Assembly (NCBI GenBank): GCA_017504995.1
Contig: JAFVQC010000071.1
Coordinates: 1-43,975, forward strand
DNA length: 43,975 nt
Reading direction: 5' to 3'
From: Clostridia bacterium
GTDB taxonomy: Bacteria; Bacillota; Clostridia; Oscillospirales; CAG-272
Shown here: positions 24,501 to 32,217 of the stretch, in pieces
How positions within the stretch are numbered: position 1 is the first letter of the stretch
How the letters are laid out: every line of letters begins with the position of its first letter
The notes under the pieces: model-generated
Told to the model about the DNA's origin: nothing
Database searches by the model: none
Seen by the model: the letters and a program-made list of their open reading frames with translations, nothing else
Program-made: the position numbers and the translations under genes

Positions 24501-24684
24501 CCGCAATGGTGGTATCGGTCATGATGGTTGCGGGGTTGGAATTCACCAACACCACCTCGTAGCCCTCCTCCTTCAAGGCAAGACACGCCTGCGTGCCCGC
24601 ATAGTCGAATTCAGCCGCCTGACCGATTACGATGGGTCCCGATCCGATGATCAGAATTTTTTTGATGTCCGTTCTCTTTGCCAT
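21511..24684 (-). CDS. carB: Carbamoyl phosphate synthase large subunit
   Basis: Makes carbamoyl phosphate from bicarbonate, ammonia and two ATP. From ATG 24682-24684 (GGAGG 8 bases upstream) the protein has 1057 residues. The first half starts [21 protein letters not shown] and contains GGTGGGFA; the second half repeats the unit with [21 protein letters not shown]. A C-terminal MGS-like allosteric domain follows (from about 930). No carA lies beside it; the upstream neighbour is pyrC, so the glutaminase subunit must come from elsewhere in the genome. Confidence 0.97.
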   Translation of the reverse strand: [1057 protein letters not shown]

Positions 24685-24725
24685 TTTTATTTCCTCCAAA
24701 AGCTATGCTTTTCTTTTCTGTTTTA

Positions 24726-25931
24726 TTAATCCCGACGGTAAACGGTCTTGCCGTCCAGAACCGTCGCCACACATCTGCCGTACAGTGTCTCGCCCTCAAA
24801 AGGCGTGGCGTGTCCCATGGATAAAAACTCCTTGGGGTCTACCCGATCGATGTCATTCAGTTTCCATACCGTATAGTCGTTTCCAAGGGGAATACCGAAC
24901 CGTCTGCGGGGCGCGTACGCCATCAGATCGATCAGCTTATCCAAGGAAAGGATTCCCGTACGAACCAGCTTCGTATACATCACGGGGAATGCCGTTTCCA
25001 GTCCTACGATTCCAAAGGGACTTCCCGCAAGACCTCTCGCCTTTTCCTCATCGGAATGGGGGGCGTGGTCGGTCGCAATCATGTCGATGGTGCCGTCCAG
25101 TACGCCTTCCAAAAGCGCCAAGCGATCCTCTTTTCCACGAAGGGGCGGATTCATTTTGAAGCGTCCCTCCTCCCGCAGATCGTTTTCGTCCAACACAAGA
25201 TAGTGGGGCGCGGTCTCACAGGTCACGTCCACGCCACGGCGTTTTGCGTCGCGGATCAGCGTCACGCTTTCCTTCGTGGAAATATGACAGACGTGGTAGG
25301 CACATCCAATCTCCTCAGCAAGCCGCAGATCTCTCGCGATCTGCCCATACTCGCTCTCGGAACAGATTCCCTTATGCCCGTGTTCCTTGGCGTAAACGCC
25401 GTCGTGAATATATCCGCCAAGGAGCAGCTCATTCACCTCGCAATGCGCCGCGATAATCTTTCCAAGACGCTTCGCTTCCTTCATGGCGGCTCGCATCATT
25501 TCCTCGTTCTGCACGCCCCGTCCGTCGTCGGAAAAGGCAATGACCGAGGGAGACATTGCCGCAAGCTCGGCAAGCTCGATACCCGCCTCCAGCTTCGTGA
25601 TCGCCCCGTAGGGATAGACCCGAATCACCGCGTCTCGCTCGATCAGATCAAGCTGTTGCTTCAGGTGCGCCCCGTCGTCGGGAACGGGATTGAGATTCGG
25701 CATGGTACACACTGCGGTATATCCACCTCTTGCCGCCGCCATACTTCCCGTCCTGATCGTCTCCTTGTAAGAAAATCCCGGCTCACGAAAGTGCACGTGC
25801 ACGTCACAAAAGCCGGGAAAAACCGTATATTCGGGAGAATCGAAAAAAACCTTCGTTTCATCGGAGGGAATCAGAAAGGACTCGGTCAAGCCGATACCGT
25901 TATTCATCATCGCTTGGTACTTCCAATCCAT
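24726..25931 (-). CDS. pyrC: Dihydroorotase
   Basis: A zinc amidohydrolase that cyclises carbamoyl-aspartate to dihydroorotate. The 401-residue protein has DVHVHFREPG (43-52, zinc histidines H45 and H47), AAHCEVNE, YHVCHIST and the catalytic ATDHAPH. This is the class I (about 400-residue) form typical of Gram-positive operons. GGAG precedes the ATG. It lies 57 bases after pyrR and 41 before carB. The N-terminal region before residue 35 is shorter than in many homologues but the barrel is complete. Confidence 0.95.
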   Translation of the reverse strand: MDWKYQAMMNNGIGLTESFLIPSDETKVFFDSPEYTVFPGFCDVHVHFREPGFSYKETIRTGSMAAARGGYTAVCTMPNLNPVPDDGAHLKQQLDLIERDAVIRVYPYGAITKLEAGIELAELAAMSPSVIAFSDDGRGVQNEEMMRAAMKEAKRLGKIIAAHCEVNELLLGGYIHDGVYAKEHGHKGICSESEYGQIARDLRLAEEIGCAYHVCHISTKESVTLIRDAKRRGVDVTCETAPHYLVLDENDLREEGRFKMNPPLRGKEDRLALLEGVLDGTIDMIATDHAPHSDEEKARGLAGSPFGIVGLETAFPVMYTKLVRTGILSLDKLIDLMAYAPRRRFGIPLGNDYTVWKLNDIDRVDPKEFLSMGHATPFEGETLYGRCVATVLDGKTVYRRD

Positions 25932-25988
25932 GTTGCTCTCCTTTTCTTTTCATTCTTTTATTTTGGTTACGAACTCTTTTTGCGAGCC

Positions 25989-26528
25989 TTATTCAGGATC
26001 GCAGATATACACAGCCATCTCACGGTCAATTTCCTTCACCGTGACCGCCACCTGTTCACTTTGGGCGGTGGGAAGATTTTTTCCCACGTAATCGGGACGG
26101 ATCGGAAGCTCTCTGTGTCCTCTGTCCACGAGCACCGCCAGCTGAACCGCCTTGGGTCTTGCGTTGGCAAAAACCGCCTCCAACGCAGCTCTTGCCGTTC
26201 GACCCGTATAAAGTACGTCGTCCACAATGATTACCGTTTTGTCGCGAATGTCGCAGGGGAAAAAGCACTCTCCTACCGCATCCTGCTTGTCCTCATCGGT
26301 GAGATCGTCCCGATGGAGAGTAATATCCAAATACCCCACGGGGACGCGAACGCCTTCAAAGCGGCGAATATTCATCGCCAACATCTCGGTCAGGTACACC
26401 CCTCTGCGCTTGATTCCAAGCAAACAGATATCCTCTGCGCCGCGGTTTCGCTCAATGATCTCGTGGGTAATTCTCGCCATGGCGCGGTTGATCGCCGCCT
26501 CGTCCATAATCAGCGCTTTTCTTTTCAA
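25989..26528 (-). CDS. pyrR: PyrR: pyr mRNA-binding attenuator and uracil phosphoribosyltransferase
   Basis: PyrR binds a hairpin in pyr mRNA in response to UMP/UTP and promotes termination; it also has weak UPRTase activity. The 179-residue protein has the PRTase signature VIIVDDVLYTGRT (99-111) and the basic RNA-binding residues of the family (IKRRGVYL, LHRDD). The likely start is TTG at 26526-26528, which places MKRKALIMDEAAINRAM at the family start; an ATG seven codons inside is the alternative but has no good ribosome binding site. It is the first gene of the operon and is under its own attenuator. Confidence 0.94.
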   Translation of the reverse strand: MKRKALIMDEAAINRAMARITHEIIERNRGAEDICLLGIKRRGVYLTEMLAMNIRRFEGVRVPVGYLDITLHRDDLTDEDKQDAVGECFFPCDIRDKTVIIVDDVLYTGRTARAALEAVFANARPKAVQLAVLVDRGHRELPIRPDYVGKNLPTAQSEQVAVTVKEIDREMAVYICDPE

Positions 26529-26698
26529 ACGGGATCACCGTCCTTTCGTCAGAATCCAAACAAAAAAGTCCTGCCATAAGGCAAGACCGTTCTACCAAAA
26601 AACTCCAATACGGGCATCCAATACGGGCTTCGTACGGAAGCAAATTCAACTATAGACCGATCTTACCGATATCTCTGTATCGCCTTAAAGATTCACCT
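26529..26698 (-). promoter_or_regulatory. PyrR-controlled attenuator leader of the pyr operon
   Basis: The transcript contains TTTAAGG, then the stem GATA-CAGAGA-TATC followed by GGTAAG (about 26663-26690). The CAGAGA hexaloop fits the CNGNGA loop of PyrR-binding RNA. Two direct copies of CCCGTATTGGA follow, and then the terminator at 26562-26587. Binding of PyrR would release the terminator from an antiterminator fold. Rfam knows this class as the PyrR element; the match here is by eye. Confidence 0.75.
26562..26587 (-). terminator. Attenuator terminator upstream of pyrR
   Basis: On the minus strand GTCTTGCC-TTAT-GGCAGGAC forms an 8-bp stem with one G-U pair, followed by TTTTTT. It lies 34 bases before the pyrR start. 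Confidence 0.85.
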
Positions 26699-26703
26699 TC
26701 CCT

Positions 26704-26732
26704 ATTATACCACTCTTTTCTCCGTCTGTCAA
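26704..26732 (-). promoter_or_regulatory. Promoter of the pyr operon
   Basis: Minus strand TTGACA (26727-26732), 17 bp, TATAAT (26704-26709), with TGG before the -10. It is a full-consensus promoter, so control is expected at the attenuator rather than at initiation. Confidence 0.9.
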
Positions 26733-26751
26733 TAGGAGTTCTCAAAAAAAT

Positions 26752-26787
26752 AAAAAAAGATCGTCTCCGAGGAAACGATCTTTTTCT
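26752..26787 (-). terminator. Terminator of the rpsF-ssb-rpsR operon
   Basis: Minus strand GATCGTTTCC-TC-GGAGACGATC followed by a long T-run. It separates rpsR from the pyr promoter. Confidence 0.88.
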
Positions 26788-26803
26788 TTATTTTCCCAAA
26801 CGA

Positions 26804-27061
26804 TCAGTCAGTGACGTAAGGAAGCAGTGCAACCTGTCTCGCGCGCTTGATTGCGGTATTCAGCTCGCGCTGATGCTTTGCGCAGGTACCGGAGATTCTT
26901 CTGGGAAGAATCTTTCCGCGCTCGCTGATGAATTTTCTCAGCTTTGCGGAATCCTTGTAGTCGATAAAATCAACTTTGTCCGCGCAGAAAATGCAGACCT
27001 TCTTTCTTCTGCGTACAACGGGACGCTGAGGGCGTGCCGCGGTATTTTCAGCTCTATCCAT
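26804..27061 (-). CDS. rpsR: Ribosomal protein S18, zinc-binding form
   Basis: S18 pairs with S6 in the 30S platform. The 85-residue protein keeps C23 and C26 (VCIFC) and C60 with H63 (GTCAKH), which fits the zinc-ribbon C+ type of S18. [17 protein letters not shown] is the family core. The start has AGGAGG. It is the last gene of the rpsF-ssb-rpsR operon. Confidence 0.96.
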   Translation of the reverse strand: MDRAENTAARPQRPVVRRRKKVCIFCADKVDFIDYKDSAKLRKFISERGKILPRRISGTCAKHQRELNTAIKRARQVALLPYVTD

Positions 27062-27102
27062 TTTTCTTATCCTCCTATAATCATGTTGATGCCGCGCGAT
27101 CC

Positions 27103-27570
27103 TCAGAACGGAAGATCGTCATCGGTGTTGAGTTCCTCAAAGTTCGGCGTAGCAGCCGCATTCGAGGAGTAGGACGGAGTAGCGTTATAAGCATCGGGAA
27201 CATAAGACGCACCCTGCGCCGCACCACTCTCGTTTCGGGAATCCACAAACATCGCTTCGTCAACCACCACGTCGGTCGCGTAACGCTTCTGACCCTGCTG
27301 ATCCTGCCAGCTTCTGGTCTGAATGCTACCCGTGACGCAAATCGCCGAGCCTTTTCTGAAGTACTTAGAAATAAACTCTGCGGTCTGTCTCCACGCAACC
27401 ATGGTGATGAAGTCGGTTTGCTGCTCCCCTTGCTCACTGTTTTTCGAATATCTCCGATTGACTGCCAGCGTAAAGCGAAGCACAGACACACCCGAGGGGG
27501 TTTGCTTCAACTCGGGATCCGCGGTAATTCTACCTGCGAGAACCACTTTATTCAAATTCAAAGCAGACAT
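27103..27570 (-). CDS. ssb: Single-stranded DNA-binding protein
   Basis: An OB-fold SSB of 155 residues that covers ssDNA in replication and repair. The N-terminal 110 residues form the OB fold ([39 protein letters not shown]). A disordered linker rich in Ser, Ala and Asn follows, and the protein ends in the acidic tip DDDLPF that docks partner proteins. Its place between rpsF and rpsR is the standard Gram-positive arrangement. Confidence 0.97.
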   Translation of the reverse strand: MSALNLNKVVLAGRITADPELKQTPSGVSVLRFTLAVNRRYSKNSEQGEQQTDFITMVAWRQTAEFISKYFRKGSAICVTGSIQTRSWQDQQGQKRYATDVVVDEAMFVDSRNESGAAQGASYVPDAYNATPSYSSNAAATPNFEELNTDDDLPF

Positions 27571-27593
27571 TCCGATCCTCCTAAAACAGTGAA

Positions 27594-28010
27594 TTACTCT
27601 GCATCCGCAGAAGCAACGGTTTCTTCGGCAACAGTCTCGGTCTCAGCAGCAGCTTCAGCGGCAGCAGCAGCGGCTTCGGCAGCGGCAAGCTTTGCAGCCT
27701 TCTTCTCGGCAGCGTCGTACTCAAGTCTGATTACCATGGAGCGCATGATCGTCTCGTCAATGTTGAAAAGACGCTCCAGCTCGCCGGGGAACGTAGGCTC
27801 TGCCTTGAAGGTAGCGACAACGTAGTAGCCTTCGGGCATATCGTTGATCGCGTAAGCAAGACGGCGCTTACCCCACTTTGCCACGTCTACGACCTCGGCG
27901 TTTGCCTCGATCAAAGACAGGAACTTGTTCACCGTTGCGTCAGTAACGGGCTCACCCTTGGTTACATCAACAATGAACAGGCTTTCGTAAGAATTGATTA
28001 CCTTTTCCAT
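27594..28010 (-). CDS. rpsF: Ribosomal protein S6 with Ala/Glu-rich tail
   Basis: S6 binds S18 in the 30S platform. The first 97 residues are canonical (YESLFIVDV, WGKRRLAYAI, GYYVVATFKA, MRSMVIRLE). Residues 98-138 are an extra tail composed almost wholly of Ala, Glu and Thr (starting DAAEKKAAKLAAAEAAA), longer than the usual S6 end. GGAGG lies before the ATG. It is the first gene of the operon, with a structured leader. Confidence 0.95.
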   Translation of the reverse strand: MEKVINSYESLFIVDVTKGEPVTDATVNKFLSLIEANAEVVDVAKWGKRRLAYAINDMPEGYYVVATFKAEPTFPGELERLFNIDETIMRSMVIRLEYDAAEKKAAKLAAAEAAAAAAEAAAETETVAEETVASADAE

Positions 28011-28101
28011 TTTTTACACCTCCCTATGGACTTAAGACCGTGCGCATCGAACAAAAAATTTACACACGGTAAGGAGACGGACACTAAAAAGTCCGTACCG
28101 A
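28011..28101 (-). promoter_or_regulatory. Structured rpsF leader, possible S6:S18-binding motif
   Basis: The leader can fold as CGGTA...TACCG enclosing ACGGAC-TTTTTAGT-GTCCGT, with an unpaired CTCCT on the 3' side. A leader helix with an internal asymmetric bulge near CCG is the shape of the S6:S18 regulatory element. The match is partial and by eye. Confidence 0.4.
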
Positions 28102-28107
28102 ATAAAG

Positions 28108-28136
28108 ATTATACCATGTTTTTTGTTTTCTGTCAA
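28108..28136 (-). promoter_or_regulatory. Promoter of the rpsF operon
   Basis: Minus strand TTGACA (28131-28136), 17 bp, TATAAT (28108-28113), with TGG before the -10. Confidence 0.9.
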
Positions 28137-28184
28137 GAGCTTTTTTACTATTTTTAATATTTTTAGAATATTTTTTATGAACCG

Positions 28185-28213
28185 TTGATTTTTTCGGACA
28201 AATGCGGTATAAT
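28185..28213 (+). promoter_or_regulatory. Promoter of the SDR gene
   Basis: TTGATT (28185-28190), 17 bp, TATAAT (28208-28213). It is divergent from the rpsF promoter, 48 bp away. Confidence 0.75.
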
Positions 28214-28244
28214 CATGCTATCGAAAGATTTTTGGGGGACAGGC

Positions 28245-28958
28245 ATGAAGGTATTGATCACGGGCGGAACGAGAGGAATCGGCCGCGCTCTTGTAGAACG
28301 ATTTACGAAAGACGGACACAGAGTCGTGTTTTTATACCGTCAAAGTGAGGAAGCGGCAAAGGAGCTGGAAGCACAGACGGATGCGGTTGGCATTCGAGCC
28401 GACGTCAGCGCTCCACAAGCCGCCAAGGACGCCGTTGCCACTTCCCTTTCGATACTTGGCGGCATTGACGTATTGATCAACAACGCGGGAATCGGGCAAA
28501 TCAAGCTCTTTACCGACTTGAGCGATGACGACTGGCACGCCATGATCGACACCAATCTGTCGGGAGCGTTTTACGTCACGCGAGAGGCGGTCAAACCCAT
28601 GATTGCCCAAAAAAGCGGGCGAGTCATCAACGTCGGCTCGATGTGGGGTAAGGTTGGCGCGTCCTGCGAGGTTCACTATTCCGCCGCCAAGGCGGGACTG
28701 CGTGGTATGACCATGGCACTTTCCAAGGAGCTGGGTCCCTCGGGTATTACCGTCAACTGCATTGAACCGGGGCTGATCCTCACCGAAATGAACGTATCGC
28801 TCGACGAGGAAGCGATGAAAAGCATTTGCGACGAAACGCCCCTTTGCCGCGCGGGCAGACCCGAGGAGGTCGCCGCCCTTGCCGCCTTTCTCGCCTCAAA
28901 GGAAGCCGCCTTCATCACGGGACAATGTATCGGTATCGACGGCGGGCTTGCCGTATAA
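28245..28958 (+). CDS. SDR reductase, FabG/YmfI-like
   Basis: A short-chain dehydrogenase of 237 residues from ATG 28245. It has TGGTRGIG (6-13), NNAG (79-82), and the catalytic serine at 132, Y145 and K149 (YSAAK). The stretch SMWGKVGASCEVHYSAAKAG resembles the YmfI group, which reduces 5-aminopentanone on elongation factor P; FabG and sugar dehydrogenases are the alternatives. The upstream in-frame extension lies across the promoter and is rejected. It is monocistronic. Confidence 0.85.
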   Translation: MKVLITGGTRGIGRALVERFTKDGHRVVFLYRQSEEAAKELEAQTDAVGIRADVSAPQAAKDAVATSLSILGGIDVLINNAGIGQIKLFTDLSDDDWHAMIDTNLSGAFYVTREAVKPMIAQKSGRVINVGSMWGKVGASCEVHYSAAKAGLRGMTMALSKELGPSGITVNCIEPGLILTEMNVSLDEEAMKSICDETPLCRAGRPEEVAALAAFLASKEAAFITGQCIGIDGGLAV

Positions 28959-28973
28959 GCGCATAAAAAGTAG

Positions 28974-29012
28974 AAGGATCTGTATCGTTTGAGTACAGAT
29001 CCTTCCTTATTT
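28974..29012. terminator. Hairpin between the SDR and HAD genes
   Basis: An 11-bp perfect stem (AAGGATCTGTA/TACAGATCCTT) with a 9-base loop lies between two convergent genes. T-richness is modest on both sides (CCTTATTTC; CTACTTTTT), so it probably ends both. Confidence 0.7.
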
Positions 29013-29022
29013 CATAATAAAA

Positions 29023-29805
29023 TCACCGAATCGCTTTCACGATATCCCCCACGCAGTCAAGGACGTATTTCGGACGGTAGGGGAAGTTATCGATGTCCTC
29101 TCTTGCGGTCACGCCGCTGAGTACGAGAACGGTGTCCACGTTGGATTCGATTCCCGCGATGATATCGGTATCCATACGGTCTCCGATAAAGGCAATATCC
29201 TCGCTGTGGCAGCCGATCTTCTTCAAGCCGTGACGAAGCATCAGGGGATTGGGCTTTCCGACGAAATACGCCTTTTTACCCGTGGAAATCTCGATGGGAG
29301 CGATCAGTGATCCCGTAGCGGGCATAATTCCCTGCTCGGTCACGCCAACGGTGTCGGGGTTGGCGCCGATCAGCTTCGCCCCCTTATTCACCAGCGCGAT
29401 CGCCTTTTCGAGCTTCTCAAAGGAATAGGTTCTGGTTTCACCGATGACCACGTAATCGGGATTGACATCGTTCATGTAGATCCCTTGGTCGTACATCGCC
29501 TTGGTCAGCGCCGCCTCGCCGATAACGTAAGCAGTACAATCGGGCATCTGACTGCGCAAAAACTCGGCAGTTGCCATAGCGCTGGTATAGAAATGATCGG
29601 GAGACACCGAAAGACCCATGCGCTCCAGCTTCATGCTCAATTCATGGGGCGTCCGTTCGGGACTGTTGGTCAGAAAAACGAACCTTTTGTCGTTTTCGAT
29701 CATCCAGTTCACGAACTCCTTCACACCGTCCAAAATTTGATTGCCGTGATAGATCACGCCGTCCATATCGCAAATAAATCCGATCTTATTCAGAATCTTT
29801 TGCAT
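29023..29805 (-). CDS. NagD-like HAD phosphatase
   Basis: A HAD hydrolase of 260 residues of the NagD/4-nitrophenylphosphatase (class IIA) group. DMDGVIYHG (13-21) supplies the nucleophile D13 and acid D15; FLTNSPERT is motif II, VGKPNPLM holds the lysine, and FIGDRMDTDI is motif IV. The cap domain lies between. Substrates of the group include nucleoside monophosphates and sugar phosphates; it cannot be narrowed. GGAGG precedes the ATG. A possible role in scavenging is only inference. Confidence 0.9.
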   Translation of the reverse strand: MQKILNKIGFICDMDGVIYHGNQILDGVKEFVNWMIENDKRFVFLTNSPERTPHELSMKLERMGLSVSPDHFYTSAMATAEFLRSQMPDCTAYVIGEAALTKAMYDQGIYMNDVNPDYVVIGETRTYSFEKLEKAIALVNKGAKLIGANPDTVGVTEQGIMPATGSLIAPIEISTGKKAYFVGKPNPLMLRHGLKKIGCHSEDIAFIGDRMDTDIIAGIESNVDTVLVLSGVTAREDIDNFPYRPKYVLDCVGDIVKAIR

Positions 29806-29872
29806 GTTGTTCCCTCCGTTTTGGGATTTTTTGAAATGTACTTATTCTGCCGAGCCGTTCTTGGTCTTTCGC

Positions 29873-31363
29873 TTACTCCTCTGTCTTTTCGGTCGCCGCA
29901 TCGAAGATGGCGGTGATCTCCTCGGAGGGCTTCTTGTCAAGAAGCGTTACCACGACCGCTACAACCATACTTACCGCAAATCCGGGGATCAACTCGTAAA
30001 TGCCTGTCGGACCGGAAAGGAACGCAAGCCAAAGCACGTCAACCAGCGCGCCGCTGATGACACCCGCAAGCGCGCCCTTATAGGTAAATCTGCGCCAGAA
30101 GAGCGAGAGAATCACAACGGGACCAAACGCGGAGCCGAAGCCTGCCCAAGCGTTTTCAACAAGGTTCATAATAGCCTGTGCGCCGTTGCCCTTACTGCTT
30201 GCGATGAAGTAAGCAACCACCGCAACGATCAGAACCACACCGCGTCCGACCCACAAAGTCTCCTTATCGGAAGCCTTCTTGCGGATCAGAGGCTTGTAAA
30301 TATCAGATGTAAAGGAAGAGGATGCAACGAGAAGCTGACTGTCGGCTGTGGACATGGAAGCCGCGATGATCGCGGACAGAAGAATTCCCGCAACGAAGGG
30401 ATGGAACAGCATTCTCGCAAGCTCAATGAATACCATGCTCTGCGCGCCGTCAACAAGAAGCTTCTCACCAACGAGCATTCTTCCGAAGTATGCGATCACG
30501 ATCACCGCGCCAAGAGACAGAACGACCCACGTGGTCGCAACGATCGCGGATTTTTTCACCATAGAAGGCTTCTTGATCGCCATAAAGCGAACGAGAATAT
30601 GAGGCATACCGAAATATCCAAGTCCCCAAGCAAGTCCGTTAGCGATCTCCTTGGGAGACGCGGCGAAAATGTTTGCCACAAATTCGTATTTCGTTCCGTC
30701 TGCTTCTACTACTGTAGAAAGCACTGCCGTGTCAAGATCTTTGGTAATGACGATGATGATCGGAACCGCAAGAACGGCAACCAGCATCAGGATTCCCTGA
30801 AAGAAATCGGTCCAGCATACCGCCTTGTATCCACCAAGGAAGGTATAAACGATCAAAATTGCCGCGAAGATCAGCATTGCCGTTCCCTTCTCTATATTAA
30901 ATATAGAGGTAAATACGTTTGCGCCCGCAACGAAAGCCGAGGCAACGTAAACGGTGAAGCATACGAGAAAGACTACCGCGCAAACCACCTGAAGCGTTTT
31001 ACTTTTGGTAACGAAACGGTTGGAAAGATACTGCGGAAGCGTGATCGCGTCACCCGCCGCTTGCGAGAACCGCCGAAGTCTGCGCGCAACGAGAATCCAG
31101 TTCAGCGCAGTACCGATGGCAAGTCCGATCCCGATCCAAGCCTGCCCCAGACCGAACGCGAGAATACTGCCGGGCAGTCCCATCAAGAGCCACGCGCTCA
31201 TATCGGATGCCTGCGCGCTCATTGCGGTGACCCACGGTCCCATCGATCTGCCGCCAAGGAAGTAGTCCTTGTCGGACGTACTCTTTGATTTGAAGAAAAA
31301 CAGTACTCCTATCGTAAGCATTGCCATAAAATAGAGTATCAATGCCAAAAGCTCAAAATTCAA
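29873..31363 (-). CDS. Sodium/proline-type symporter (SSS family)
   Basis: A 496-residue membrane protein of the sodium:solute symporter family, most like PutP. It shows about 13 hydrophobic segments, the family opener DYFLGGRSMGPWVTAMS, SAQASDMSAWLLMGLPG, the RFVTKSKTLQ loop and STADSQLLVASSSF (sodium site region). Proline is the likely solute. The start is TTG at 31361-31363, with GAGAGG upstream; the next ATG would remove the first membrane segment. A promoter lies at 31409-31438. Confidence 0.9.
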   Translation of the reverse strand: MNFELLALILYFMAMLTIGVLFFFKSKSTSDKDYFLGGRSMGPWVTAMSAQASDMSAWLLMGLPGSILAFGLGQAWIGIGLAIGTALNWILVARRLRRFSQAAGDAITLPQYLSNRFVTKSKTLQVVCAVVFLVCFTVYVASAFVAGANVFTSIFNIEKGTAMLIFAAILIVYTFLGGYKAVCWTDFFQGILMLVAVLAVPIIIVITKDLDTAVLSTVVEADGTKYEFVANIFAASPKEIANGLAWGLGYFGMPHILVRFMAIKKPSMVKKSAIVATTWVVLSLGAVIVIAYFGRMLVGEKLLVDGAQSMVFIELARMLFHPFVAGILLSAIIAASMSTADSQLLVASSSFTSDIYKPLIRKKASDKETLWVGRGVVLIVAVVAYFIASSKGNGAQAIMNLVENAWAGFGSAFGPVVILSLFWRRFTYKGALAGVISGALVDVLWLAFLSGPTGIYELIPGFAVSMVVAVVVTLLDKKPSEEITAIFDAATEKTEE

Positions 31364-31408
31364 AATTATTACCTCTCTTTCCTCTGGTCATTATAAAAAA
31401 TATATTTC

Positions 31409-31438
31409 ATTATACCACATTCGCCTATGGTTTGTAAA
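31409..31438 (-). promoter_or_regulatory. Promoter of the symporter gene
   Basis: Minus strand TTTACA (31433-31438), 18 bp, TATAAT (31409-31414), preceded by TGTGG. The remaining AT-rich spacer to 31592 shows no gene. Confidence 0.7.
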
Positions 31439-31592
31439 GCGTTTTCTTGTAAAATCATTCTTTATTTTTCAATTTGATCCTTTTTTCTCGCAAAAAGGAA
31501 AAAGAACGCCACTGATATTGGATAAAATATATAAAATCAAATTTCTAATTCTGTATAAAAAATAGAATCACGAAAAAAGCTCTCATTTTCTA

Positions 31593-31621
31593 TTGACAAT
31601 CACTTGACCATGTGATATAAT
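31593..31621 (+). promoter_or_regulatory. Promoter of the DUF1836-flotillin operon
   Basis: TTGACA (31593-31598), 17 bp, TATAAT (31616-31621), with TGA before the -10. No further promoter or terminator is evident before 36338. Confidence 0.88.
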
Positions 31622-31656
31622 CATGTTGTAAGAGATCATGGATAGGAGGTGAACGC

Positions 31657-32208
31657 ATGGCAAGCACGTTCCCAGGAACGACGATCGAAACCACGTCCTT
31701 GGAAAAAGGCAGCTCCCGACGGTTATTTGAGGGGATTTTCGCCACGGGCGGCATCACCCTCTCGCAGGTATCCATCATGACGGGACTGGAGCCCTACGTG
31801 ATCCAGAACTGGGTCAAGCGAGGATTTTTATCCCCACCCGTCAAGCGAACCTACTCCAAAAATCAACTGGCTCGAATCGTCATCATCAATATGCTCCGCG
31901 ACACCCTGCAATTGGAAAAGATCTGTAGCCTCATTCAGATCATCGGAGGAGATTCCGCCACCGCGGCGGATGATCTGATCGGAGACGACGAGCTATATCA
32001 CCGCTACGTGGATATGCTCTCGGATCCCTGCATCCGCATCACCAAGCCCCAGACGGTTCAGCAGGCGGCGCAAACGGCAGTAGAGGAGCTTACCCTACTT
32101 CCCCACGCCAAGCAACAGCTGATCCGCATTTTGCAGATCATGCTCTACGCCCATTCCGCCTCGCAGCTCAGACAATCGGCAGAGGAAATGTTCGCTGCTC
32201 TGCAATAG
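31657..32208 (+). CDS. DUF1836 protein with MerR-like HTH
   Basis: A 183-residue protein. Residues 25-70 read GGITLSQVSIMTGLEPYVIQNWVKRGFLSP, a helix-turn-helix of the MerR-like kind that DUF1836 proteins carry; YSKNQLARIVIINMLRD continues it. The C-terminal part is helical with no membrane segment. The family is common in Clostridia and Bacilli and is thought to be regulatory. AGGAGG precedes the ATG. It stops 9 bases before a membrane protein gene, and as first gene of this operon is its likely regulator. Confidence 0.85.
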   Translation: MASTFPGTTIETTSLEKGSSRRLFEGIFATGGITLSQVSIMTGLEPYVIQNWVKRGFLSPPVKRTYSKNQLARIVIINMLRDTLQLEKICSLIQIIGGDSATAADDLIGDDELYHRYVDMLSDPCIRITKPQTVQQAAQTAVEELTLLPHAKQQLIRILQIMLYAHSASQLRQSAEEMFAALQ

Positions 32209-32217
32209 GAGGACATC

